From contig NZ_STGU01000001.1 in NCBI RefSeq assembly GCF_004912135.1, positions 609,710 to 673,709 on the forward strand: 64,000 nucleotides of DNA, written 5' to 3'. Both the position numbers and the translations under genes were made by a program. Source of the DNA: Rhizobium rosettiformans W3. Lineage in GTDB: Bacteria; Pseudomonadota; Alphaproteobacteria; Rhizobiales; Rhizobiaceae. Shown here piece by piece: positions 45,624 through 55,280 of this stretch. A model generated the notes under the pieces. The model had not been told where the DNA came from and searched no databases. It was given only the letters and a program-made list of their open reading frames with translations. The first letter of the stretch is position 1; each line of letters opens with the position of its first letter.

Positions 45624-47246
45624 ATGATCCGCATCGAAAACATCTCCAAGCAGCTCAGCCACCGCATCCTCTTCATCGAGGCATCCGCCGCCTTGAACCG
45701 GGGTGAGAAGATCGGCCTTGTCGGGCCGAACGGCGCGGGCAAGACCTCGCTCTTCCGGATGATCATCGGCCACGAGCAGCCGGACGAGGGGCAGGTCTCG
45801 GTCGATAAGGGTGTCACCATCGGCTATTTCAGCCAGGATGTCGGTGAGATGTCCGGCCGCTCGGCCGTGGCGGAGGTGATGGACGGGGCAGGGCCGGTCA
45901 GCATCGTTGCCGCCGAGTTGCGCGAGCTGGAGGCCGCCATGGTCGATCCGGATCGCATGGACGAGATGGACGCGATCATCGAGCGCTATGGCGAGGTGCA
46001 GGCGCGCTACGAAGAACTCGACGGCTACGGTCTGGAGGGCAGGGCGCGTGAGGTGCTGGCCGGTCTCTCCTTCTCCGAGACCATGATGGACGGCGATGTC
46101 GGCGCCCTCTCCGGGGGATGGAAGATGCGCGTGGCACTTGCCCGCATCCTGCTCATGCGCCCCGACGTGATGCTGCTCGACGAACCGTCGAACCATCTCG
46201 ACCTCGAAAGCCTGATCTGGCTCGAGCAGTTCCTTAAAAACTATGACGGCGCGCTGCTGATGACCTCGCATGACCGCGAGTTCATGAACCGCATCGTCAC
46301 CAAGATCATCGAGATCGATGCGGGGCAGCTCAACAGCTATTCCGGCGACTATGAATTCTATGAGGGCCAGCGGGCGCAGAACGAGAAGCAGCAGCAGGCG
46401 CAGTTCGAGCGCCAGCAGGCGATGCTCGCCAAGGAGATCAAGTTCATCGAGCGCTTCAAGGCGCGCGCCAGCCATGCCTCACAGGTACAGAGCCGGGTGA
46501 AGAAACTCGAGAAGATCGACCGCGTCGAGCCGCCGAAGCGCCGTCAGGTGGTGGCCTTCGAATTCCAGCCGGCCCCGCGTTCCGGCGAAGACGTGGTCAG
46601 CGTCAAGGGCGTCTCCAAGCGTTACGGCGACAAGGTGATCTATGACGGCTTCGACTTCATCGTCCGGCGCAAGGAGCGCTGGTGCATCATGGGCATCAAC
46701 GGGGCAGGCAAATCGACGCTCCTGAAGCTGGTTGCGGGCGATTCGAAGCCGGACGAAGGCACTGTCGCAATCGGTGCCAACGTGAAGATGGGCTATTTCG
46801 CCCAGCATGCCATGGACGTGCTCGATGGCGAGATGACGATCTTCGAGATGCTGGAAACGAGCTTCCCGCGCGCCGGTCAGGCCCCGCTGCGTGCGCTTGC
46901 GGGCTGCTTCGGCTTTTCCGGCGATGATATCGAAAAGCGGATCCGGGTGCTCTCGGGCGGCGAGAAGGCCCGTCTGGTCATGGCGATGATGCTGTTCGAC
47001 CCGCCGAACCTCCTGGTCCTCGATGAGCCGACCAACCACCTCGATCTCGACACCAAGGAAATGCTGATCAAGGCCTTGTCGCAGTTCGAAGGCACCATGC
47101 TCTTCGTCAGCCACGACCGCCATTTCCTTGCGGCCCTGTCGAACCGGGTGCTGGAACTGACGCCCGAAGGCGTCTTCCAGTATGGCGGCGGCTATACCGA
47201 ATATGTCGAGCGCACCGGCCATGAGGCGCCGGGCCTCAGGAGCTGA
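45624..47246 (+). CDS. ABC-F family ATPase (ribosome-associated type)
   Basis: 540 residues from ATG at 45624 (MIRIENISKQLSHRILF). Two ATPase domains without membrane segments: Walker A GPNGAGKT and GINGAGKS, signatures LSGGWKMRVALARIL and LSGGEKARLVMAMML, Walker B MLLDEPSNHLDL and LVLDEPTNHLDL. The inter-domain linker (about 240-320) is charged and helical, as in ABC-F translation factors. The subfamily (Uup, YbiT or other) is not clear from sequence alone. Confidence 0.9.
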   Translation: MIRIENISKQLSHRILFIEASAALNRGEKIGLVGPNGAGKTSLFRMIIGHEQPDEGQVSVDKGVTIGYFSQDVGEMSGRSAVAEVMDGAGPVSIVAAELRELEAAMVDPDRMDEMDAIIERYGEVQARYEELDGYGLEGRAREVLAGLSFSETMMDGDVGALSGGWKMRVALARILLMRPDVMLLDEPSNHLDLESLIWLEQFLKNYDGALLMTSHDREFMNRIVTKIIEIDAGQLNSYSGDYEFYEGQRAQNEKQQQAQFERQQAMLAKEIKFIERFKARASHASQVQSRVKKLEKIDRVEPPKRRQVVAFEFQPAPRSGEDVVSVKGVSKRYGDKVIYDGFDFIVRRKERWCIMGINGAGKSTLLKLVAGDSKPDEGTVAIGANVKMGYFAQHAMDVLDGEMTIFEMLETSFPRAGQAPLRALAGCFGFSGDDIEKRIRVLSGGEKARLVMAMMLFDPPNLLVLDEPTNHLDLDTKEMLIKALSQFEGTMLFVSHDRHFLAALSNRVLELTPEGVFQYGGGYTEYVERTGHEAPGLRS

Positions 47247-47270
47247 GGCCCGACGTCGCTTGTCGGTGAC

Positions 47271-48071
47271 TTAGGCGCCGGTGGCGCTTCTTTCTGCGCG
47301 TAAGGCCGCGATCTCCGATCGCAGCGCCTGCATCTCCCGGAGCAGATCGGCATTGTCGACATGCAGCGTCTTCAGGTCGGCATCCGTGTCGGCCATGCTC
47401 TGTTCCTGCATCGCCGAGACGATCACACCGATGAAGAGGTTCAGCACCGAATAGGTGCTGAGCAGGATGAAGGGCACGAAGAACATCCAGGCATAGGGAT
47501 GGACCTCCATGACCGGTCGGACAATGCCCATCGACCAGCTTTCGAGCGTCATGATCTGGAAGAGCGAGTAGGTGGACGCGCCGAGGTTTCCGAACCAATC
47601 GGGGAAGCTTTCGCCGTAAAGCTTGGTCGCCATGACGGCCGAGACATAGAACAGCATGAAGAGCAGCACGATTATCGAACCCATGCCGGGCAGGGCGGAA
47701 ATCAGGCCGCCGATGACCCGGCGCAGCGAGGGCACGATCGAGATCAGGCGGAGCAGACGCAGGATGCGCAGCGCGCGCAGCACCTGGAACGGTCCGGTTG
47801 CCGGAATGAGCGCGATCGCGACAATCGAGAAGTCGAAGATGCTCCAGGGATCGCGGAAGAAGGCGAGCCGGAAGGTGTAGAGCCGCGCGGCGATCTCGAC
47901 CACGAAGATCGTCAGAATGGCACGGTCGATCGTCAGCAGCACCGGCCCCATCATCTGCATGATCTCGGGTGACGTCTCGAGACCCAGCGTGACCGAGTTG
48001 ATCAGAATGATGGCAATGATGAACCGCTCCCACTCGTTCGAGGAGAGGATCTTTTTCAGCTTGTCGCGCAT
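47271..48071 (-). CDS. Single-domain voltage-gated ion channel, NaChBac-like
   Basis: 266 residues from ATG at 48071 (MRDKLKKILSSNEWERF). Six helices: S4 carries a regular Arg ladder (VLRALRILRLLRLISIV), and the pore filter is MTLESWSMG, matching the LESW filter of bacterial sodium channels. The C-terminal tail is a predicted coiled coil (LLREMQALRSEIAALRAERS) for tetramer assembly. Sodium selectivity is inferred from the LESW motif. Convergent with the ABC-F gene. Confidence 0.87.
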   Translation of the reverse strand: MRDKLKKILSSNEWERFIIAIILINSVTLGLETSPEIMQMMGPVLLTIDRAILTIFVVEIAARLYTFRLAFFRDPWSIFDFSIVAIALIPATGPFQVLRALRILRLLRLISIVPSLRRVIGGLISALPGMGSIIVLLFMLFYVSAVMATKLYGESFPDWFGNLGASTYSLFQIMTLESWSMGIVRPVMEVHPYAWMFFVPFILLSTYSVLNLFIGVIVSAMQEQSMADTDADLKTLHVDNADLLREMQALRSEIAALRAERSATGA

Positions 48072-48197
48072 GGTAAGGCTCCGAAGAAAACTGCACGACG
48101 AAAAGCCGATGGAATAAGGCGCGTCAAGCGCCCACTTCACGCGGAAAGGGCCGCTCACGCGCCTTTTTGGGGAAGATCGTGGAGTAGCTCTTCGTGC

Positions 48198-49193
48198 CTA
48201 GTCGGAATGGCCATTGAAGGTCGAATGCCACTTCCAGGCAGAGCGTATGATGTCGTCGATGCCATGCTTTGGATCCCAGCCGAGAACCTCGCGGGCAAGG
48301 GCGTTGCTGGCCACGAGGCCGGGCGGATCGCCCGGTCGGCGGTCGGTCCGCTTGACGGGCAACGGACGGCCGGAGACCGTCTCGATCGCCTCGATCAGTT
48401 CCTTGACGGTCGTGCCGTTGCCGGTGCCGAGGTTGATGGCGATCGTCTCGCCGCCGTTCAGCAGATATTCGACGGCGCGGACATGGGCGTCGGCGAGATC
48501 GTTGACGTGGATATAGTCGCGGATACAGGTGCCGTCGCGGGTGTCATAATCTTCGCCGAAGATCGAGAAGAACTCGCGACGACCCAGCGCCGTCTCGATG
48601 GCGAGCGGAATGGCGTGGGTTTCGGGCGAATGCCACTCGCCGATGCGGCCTTCGAAATCGGCGCCGGCGGCATTGAAATAGCGCAGCATGACGGAGCGCA
48701 TGCGGCCGCAGAGGTTCAGGTCACCCAGCGCCTGTTCGACGATGTGCTTGGTGCGGCCGTAAGGATTGATCGGCTTCTGGCCGTGCTTCTCGTCGAGCGG
48801 CAGATAGTCCGGCGCACCATAGGTGGCGCAGGTCGAGGAGAAGACGAAGTTGCGGATATCGGCTTCACTCAGGCACTGCAGCAGGCTGAGCGTGCCCGAG
48901 ACGTTCACGTCGTAGAAGTGCTCCGGCTCCTTGAAGGACTGGCCGACCTCGATCAGGCCGGCGAAATGCATCGCGGCCTTCGGCTGGTATTTTGCCAGCA
49001 CTTCCTTCAGCCGCGCCTTGTCCCTGATATCGCCCTGTTCAGCTGGGCCCCATTTGACGAATTCCGGATGGCCCGAGGTGAAGTTGTCGTAGACGACCGG
49101 CAGATAGCCGCGCTCGGAGAGGGCGAGGCAGGTGTGGGAGCCGATATAGCCGGCGCCGCCGACAACGAGGATGGGGGTGGCAGTCATGGTCAT
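48198..49193 (-). CDS. galE: UDP-glucose 4-epimerase
   Basis: 331 residues. NAD site GGAGYIGSH near the N-terminus, catalytic Ser/Thr in SSTCATYG, and YGRTK for the Tyr-x3-Lys pair. It interconverts UDP-glucose and UDP-galactose. It is the last gene of the five-gene minus-strand glycosylation operon, 7 bp after glf, so it would supply UDP-Gal to the mutase encoded just before it. Confidence 0.93.
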   Translation of the reverse strand: MTMTATPILVVGGAGYIGSHTCLALSERGYLPVVYDNFTSGHPEFVKWGPAEQGDIRDKARLKEVLAKYQPKAAMHFAGLIEVGQSFKEPEHFYDVNVSGTLSLLQCLSEADIRNFVFSSTCATYGAPDYLPLDEKHGQKPINPYGRTKHIVEQALGDLNLCGRMRSVMLRYFNAAGADFEGRIGEWHSPETHAIPLAIETALGRREFFSIFGEDYDTRDGTCIRDYIHVNDLADAHVRAVEYLLNGGETIAINLGTGNGTTVKELIEAIETVSGRPLPVKRTDRRPGDPPGLVASNALAREVLGWDPKHGIDDIIRSAWKWHSTFNGHSD

Positions 49194-49200
49194 TCTCGCA

Positions 49201-50457
<1,257 letters not shown>

Positions 50458-50474
50458 TCAGTTCTTGAAGCCCG

Positions 50475-51728
50475 TCAGACCGCCAGTTTCTCGCGCATCA
50501 GCGCATCGTAGGCGGTAATCAGCCGATTGACGTCAACGCCCTGCTCCTGCGGTCCGAAGCTCAGATGGCTGACGGTAAAGTCGGAATAGATGCAGGTGGG
50601 CCGTCCGAGAAAGGCCGGGAGGTCGACCGTCAGCATCTTCTCGTCGTCGCCTTTGGCGAGCGCCATGTGCTGCAGATCGCGGCCGAGCCAGGCGATGAAA
50701 TTGATCGACTGGCGTTCCTGCCAATCGACCACCTTTGCAGGCAGCGGCAATTCCTTCTTCGGAGCGGCAAGGAAAAAGTCGTGCAGCTTGTTGGCCTTGT
50801 CCGGGTCGGTCCACAGGGTGCCGCCGAATCCGCCCGGTGGACGCTCGAAATGGCCAAGTGATGTCGGCAGAGCGCCCGAGGCCTGCTGAAAGTAGGCGCA
50901 GACGCCGTTGTTCACGACGTTGGCGGAGGTGACGAAGTAGTGCGGGTTCTTGCGGCGATGATCGATGAAGCCGGCGAGCCGATCGAGATCAACATAGACG
51001 ATATCATCATCGCATTTCAGAAAGAGTGCGTCGGCGAAATCGGAAAGCCGTCTCGCGTAATATTGATAGGCCTGGAAATAAGGCATCTGCTCGCCCGGAT
51101 TGCCGATATAGCGGCGGACCGGTGCATTCACGTGGCAAAGCTCGAGCGCAGAACCCCAGCCACCCCGGATCATGACATCTGCCCCTTCAGGAACCGATAC
51201 CTCGGGCCACCGGCCAAGCACCACACCGTTGACCATCAGTTCAGGGGTTCCATCCGGATCGACGGAGAGGATGACCTCGTTGTCACGGCCCGGCGACAGG
51301 ACGCTCGGGGTCAGCTTGGCCCAGGTGAGCTCCGCGTCGCTTCTGTCGGGATCATTAAGGCGCTCGCGCGGGCCCTTGCGCACCACACATTGCAGATTGT
51401 TCCAGCCGCCGACCACGATCTCATAGAAGGCGTCCGGCTCATGCTTCGGCAGAAGCGCGATGTGCAGGTCATTGGTGATCCGGGCTTCCAGCCGCAGCGG
51501 CGCACGGGAGGTTGCCGTGCCGCAAGCCTGATAGCTCACCGCATCGCCCATGTAGCGCAGCGGGCCGAACTCGCGGGTCACCCACTCGTGGTCCGCCTGC
51601 GAACGGGTGAAATCCCAGATATGCCATTCGTCGATCAGGCCGTCGGCCATGGCCTTCCGGACATAGCTGTTGAGTATCTGCATGCGGTGTTCGCGGCCGG
51701 CGAATGTAACGAGTATGACGGGCGCCAT
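50475..51728 (-). CDS. Putative glycosyltransferase with FAMeT-like lectin insert
   Basis: 417 residues. The N-terminal VILVTFAGREHRMQILNSYV and the acidic FLKCDDDIVYVDLDRL (Asp cluster at about 240-242) look like a GT-A fold with a DDD metal site. Between about residues 75 and 200 there is an inserted beta-rich domain (FYEIVVGGWNNLQCVVRKG through RGGWGSALELCHV) resembling the FAMeT/DUF3421-type carbohydrate-binding module. Donor and acceptor are unknown. It lies in the operon with OGT-like and Glf genes, so a Galf or hexose transferase role is plausible. Confidence 0.7.
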   Translation of the reverse strand: MAPVILVTFAGREHRMQILNSYVRKAMADGLIDEWHIWDFTRSQADHEWVTREFGPLRYMGDAVSYQACGTATSRAPLRLEARITNDLHIALLPKHEPDAFYEIVVGGWNNLQCVVRKGPRERLNDPDRSDAELTWAKLTPSVLSPGRDNEVILSVDPDGTPELMVNGVVLGRWPEVSVPEGADVMIRGGWGSALELCHVNAPVRRYIGNPGEQMPYFQAYQYYARRLSDFADALFLKCDDDIVYVDLDRLAGFIDHRRKNPHYFVTSANVVNNGVCAYFQQASGALPTSLGHFERPPGGFGGTLWTDPDKANKLHDFFLAAPKKELPLPAKVVDWQERQSINFIAWLGRDLQHMALAKGDDEKMLTVDLPAFLGRPTCIYSDFTVSHLSFGPQEQGVDVNRLITAYDALMREKLAV

Positions 51729-51770
51729 GTATTCCTCTTGGAAGCGGCAACTGATGGACGGTCCTCGGGA

Positions 51771-52505
51771 TCAAAGGCGCTTCAGTGCGCCGATGCCGAG
51801 GAAGTTTCCGGACACGGATGCGTATTGCTGGGTAAATTCCCAGGCATAGAAATCCGACTCGGCCTGTTTCACATAGCTCCAGAACACCGAAGTGCCGGGG
51901 CAGGCCTGGGACGCGATATCGTGATGGACGATGATGCTGGCCGTCTTGCGCACCAGCAAGTGGTCAAACATTACGCCCTGGAGTGTATGATCGCCATCGA
52001 TGAAGACCATTTCAGGCTTCAGCATCGACATGTAATCGATCACCTCCTGGGAGGTGGAGAAGTTCTTGATGTAGTGGACGGGCGTCGAGGAGATCTCGAT
52101 GTACTTCTTCACGAAGGGGGTGGGGTCGATCGGGTCGACCGCCAGCGAAAACTCAAGCGGTGCGCCGATCTTCTTCAGCCATTCGTTGACGAGGATGAAG
52201 GTGCCGCCCCAACGGCAGCCGATCTCGGAATAGGTACGGATGTCGCGGGCGCTATGGGCGAGCCAGACGAGATAATGGGCGAGCTGTGAAGGATATTGCC
52301 ACAGGTGTAGGCCCTTGCCGAAATAAGGGCCGAGCTCTGCCGGCTGCTGCTCAAGGCTCTCGTTGTTCAAGCCGAGGCTCGGGATGAATTCGTGCTCAAG
52401 ATACTTGGTATCGTAGCACCGAGCGAGCGGAAGCGCGTGGATCTTCGCGATGGTGTTTTCGACTTCTCCGACCAGTGTCTCATAGTGCTGATATTTTTCC
52501 AGCAT
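51771..52505 (-). CDS. Putative SAM-dependent methyltransferase
   Basis: 244 residues. The SAM-binding motif appears as YSEIGCRWGGTF, followed by MVFIDGDHTLQGVMFDH and IVHHDIASQACPGTSVFW. It resembles the class I methyltransferase group that includes cephalosporin-hydroxylase-like and sugar O-methyltransferases. In this operon the likely acceptor is a sugar or the glycosylated product. It is 42 bp upstream of the glycosyltransferase gene. Confidence 0.72.
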   Translation of the reverse strand: MLEKYQHYETLVGEVENTIAKIHALPLARCYDTKYLEHEFIPSLGLNNESLEQQPAELGPYFGKGLHLWQYPSQLAHYLVWLAHSARDIRTYSEIGCRWGGTFILVNEWLKKIGAPLEFSLAVDPIDPTPFVKKYIEISSTPVHYIKNFSTSQEVIDYMSMLKPEMVFIDGDHTLQGVMFDHLLVRKTASIIVHHDIASQACPGTSVFWSYVKQAESDFYAWEFTQQYASVSGNFLGIGALKRL

Positions 52506-52638
52506 GGTGTTCCGGGCCTCTCGAAAGCGGTCTTACGGACCGCGGACAATTATGTATCAAGTAGAGAATTGCAGGCGGTGCCCGGACCCCGCTTCGGCCG
52601 GAAAGCAAGGGGCGCCAGCAAAGCGGCGCCGCTTGAAT

Positions 52639-54687
52639 TCAGGACCGTGACGGCCACAGGCGCGTGTCATGCGCAACGGGATGGAAATCGTGCCAGTTCT
52701 GGATCTGGTCGGTGTAGCGCTTGCGATAGCTCGCTTCGTCTTCGAACTCGACCTCGGCCAGCATCACGTCCGTGCCGATCTCGTAATACATTTCCATGTT
52801 GGAGAGATCCGGTACCGGCGTCTCGCCGCGTTCCCGCTCGCCCTGCATCTGCCAATACAGTTCTTCCAGACGGCGCACGAGGCGGGGGATGTCGCGCAGG
52901 GCGCAGGTGTCGCGCTGCGCCTGCAGCGAGTTGCGGATCTGAGCGAGACCTGCCTTGTCCTTGGCCAGAGCGACCGCCTTGCGCACATAGTCGTCCGGTG
53001 TGGCGCAGATCAGTTCAGGCACGCCGGCCGATTTGACGATGCTGCTGCAGAAGCGTGAGGCGAAGCTCTTGCCGGGAACCGTGAGAACCGGAAGGCCCAT
53101 GGTCAGTGCGTCGGACGCGGTGGAGTGCGCGCCGTAGGGGAAGCTGTCGAGGAACAGGTCCGCAATCGCGATGCGGGCGAGGTGGTTCGGATTGGGGACC
53201 TTGGAGGCAAAGTAGATGCGGTTCGGGTCCACGCCGGCGGATGCTGCCAGATCGCGCAGACGCTGGTTGACCGCATCCGAGCCGCCGAGGAGCCAGAGGA
53301 TGCTGCCGGGCGTGGCGGTCAGGATCGCCATCCAACGGGTGAAGACGGCGGCGGTGATCTTCTGCATGCCGTTGAAGCAGGCAAAGACAAAAGCATCCCC
53401 GGGAAGGCCATATTCGGCGCGCGCCGGACGCGGACCGATCACGCGCTTGCGGTCGACCGGCTGGTTGCACGGGATATAGAGGACCTTTTCCGTGTAATAC
53501 AGTTCATTGCCCGGCGGAATGATCTGCTCGTCAGCGATGATGTACTGGTGCACCGGGCTCGCCATGGTGCCCGGATAACCGCAGAAGTTCACGATGACCG
53601 GGGCAGGGCGGTAGGAGAAGATCTTGGTACGGGCGAGCTTGGTGTAGCCGTTGACGTCGATCAGGATGTCGATCTGGTCGGCCATGATCTGCTTTGCCGC
53701 ATCGAGATCCGACATTGCGGTGATGTCGCGCCAGACGTCGATCACGGCTTTCATGCGGGTCTGTGTCGCGTCGTTCGTTCGCGCCTCGCCGATGTAGTAG
53801 GCGTAGACCTCGACGGAGGTCTTGTCGTGCAGTTCCAGTACTTCGCTCAATGCGAAGCCGACGGCGTGGTCGCGCAGGTCCGAGGACACGTAGCCGATGC
53901 GCAGACGCTGGCCGGTGCCGGTCTTCTTGCGCGGCTCGGGCTTGTTGAGATGTGCGGGGTCAGGCCGACCGGCGAGCATCTTGTAGTAACGATAGGCCTT
54001 GGCCATCTGGTAGATCGGGTCGTCGGCGTAGCAGGCCAGCGGCAGAGGCGATATCGAATCGAGCATCTGCCGCTTGGTGACGAATTCGGAGCCCTGGACG
54101 ACGGGCCATTTGCACTGATGCTGGCGCACCGAGATCCAGTGCTGGCCGGCTTCCGGCTTGTCGGGCCGAAGCTCGATTGCCTGCCACAGGGCGGTCTCGG
54201 CATCTTCAAGAAGGTTCGCGCCTTCCATCACGCGTCCGATGTGCTGCAGCGCCATCAGGCGATGCACCGATTTGTCCGGGGTAATCTCGTTGGTCGCGTC
54301 GACGAAGCTGCGCCATTGCTGGATCGCCTGGGCCCCGAGGCCGCAGTCTTCGTAAGTCCGTCCGAGATTGATGTGTGCCTGACCCATCAGGGGCGCCGCC
54401 TTCAGTGCCGCCTTCAAGGCGTTGATGGCGCCGGCGGTGTCGCCGAGTTGCTTGAGGATGACGGAGTAGTTGAAGAAGGCGAGATGCAGCAGGGGGCTCT
54501 GGTCGTTGAAGGCCGTCCAGGTTTTGTAGAGTTCAGCCGCAAGTGCCAGCTGGCCGGCCGCGCCCCACTGCTCGGCAAGCTGCAGCACTTCGAGCAGCGA
54601 GAGCTTCTGGCGTCTTGCCTTCTCCGTTGCTGCTGAAAGCTGTGCGTTCTGCTCCGGGGCGAATGCTGTATGTATCACCATCGACAT
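52639..54687 (-). CDS. TPR/GT41 O-GlcNAc-transferase-like glycosyltransferase
   Basis: About 682 residues from ATG at 54687 (54681 also possible). The N-terminal 220 residues are tetratricopeptide repeats (GAINALKAALKAAP, AHINLGRTYED). The C-terminal part is a GT41 SPINDLY/OGT catalytic region: RIGYVSSDLRDHAVGFAL, DILIDVNGYT, RPAPVIVNFCGYPGTM, HLARIAIADLFLDSFPYGAH, MGLPVLTVPG. These enzymes transfer a hexose or HexNAc to Ser/Thr of proteins. It heads the glycosylation operon and is divergent from the octad-repeat gene. The hydrophobic-free N-terminus implies a cytoplasmic enzyme. Confidence 0.9.
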   Translation of the reverse strand: MSMVIHTAFAPEQNAQLSAATEKARRQKLSLLEVLQLAEQWGAAGQLALAAELYKTWTAFNDQSPLLHLAFFNYSVILKQLGDTAGAINALKAALKAAPLMGQAHINLGRTYEDCGLGAQAIQQWRSFVDATNEITPDKSVHRLMALQHIGRVMEGANLLEDAETALWQAIELRPDKPEAGQHWISVRQHQCKWPVVQGSEFVTKRQMLDSISPLPLACYADDPIYQMAKAYRYYKMLAGRPDPAHLNKPEPRKKTGTGQRLRIGYVSSDLRDHAVGFALSEVLELHDKTSVEVYAYYIGEARTNDATQTRMKAVIDVWRDITAMSDLDAAKQIMADQIDILIDVNGYTKLARTKIFSYRPAPVIVNFCGYPGTMASPVHQYIIADEQIIPPGNELYYTEKVLYIPCNQPVDRKRVIGPRPARAEYGLPGDAFVFACFNGMQKITAAVFTRWMAILTATPGSILWLLGGSDAVNQRLRDLAASAGVDPNRIYFASKVPNPNHLARIAIADLFLDSFPYGAHSTASDALTMGLPVLTVPGKSFASRFCSSIVKSAGVPELICATPDDYVRKAVALAKDKAGLAQIRNSLQAQRDTCALRDIPRLVRRLEELYWQMQGERERGETPVPDLSNMEMYYEIGTDVMLAEVEFEDEASYRKRYTDQIQNWHDFHPVAHDTRLWPSRS

Positions 54688-55280
54688 CACATCTGTTGTC
54701 GGCCTTGGCAGGCCAGGTTTCGTTCCCGCGCAGCGGCGTTTCGACAACAGCTAGATTGCTTAGCTTGCTTTGGGCTTGCGTAGTCGTGCCCCGTCTTATC
54801 TTAGGACTTGCCAAATCACCTGATGTTGGGGGATAGCATCCTAGGAAAGAGGCGCCCGAAGTCGTGTGGGGCCAAGAATAGACCCATGAGTTCCACTGCG
54901 GTCTGTTAATAGAAAATTAGACTGTGAGCCCTAATCATCTGGGCAGGACTCGTCTCATCGCATCCGTCTGTTTGCGAATCGATGTGACAAGGTTCGCCTC
55001 CCGGTCCCGGGAATGAACCTTAAAAGGTGTGGGAAGCAGAGATCACCTCTGCTGCATGATGCCCTCTCCACCGTCAGGCTCGGTCGAGCCATGTTCCACC
55101 AAAGACTTACGTCCGCAAGGACACCGTACAAGAGCGCGATTGACCTGCGCTTGCGTGCGGATAGCAGCCACTGAGGGCGCAGGATGCTCCCGAGGTCGCG
55201 CGGTGAGGCACCTGACGTGCTCCCCCGACCGGTGGCAAGGAATGCAACGGCCAACCGCAAACGTTGAAGGCGCGCGTCAC
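54688..55280. other. Long divergent gap and structured leader
   Basis: 593 bp separate the starts of the OGT-like gene (minus) and the octad-repeat gene (plus). I see no convincing gene here. An AT-rich core at 54895-54935 is the likely promoter area. Two hairpins follow towards the repeat gene: AAGGTTC...GAACCTT at 54989-55021, with an inner CCCGG/CCGGG stem, and AGCAGAG-ATCAC-CTCTGCT at 55035-55053. They would lie in a long 5' leader of the repeat gene. Confidence 0.55.
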
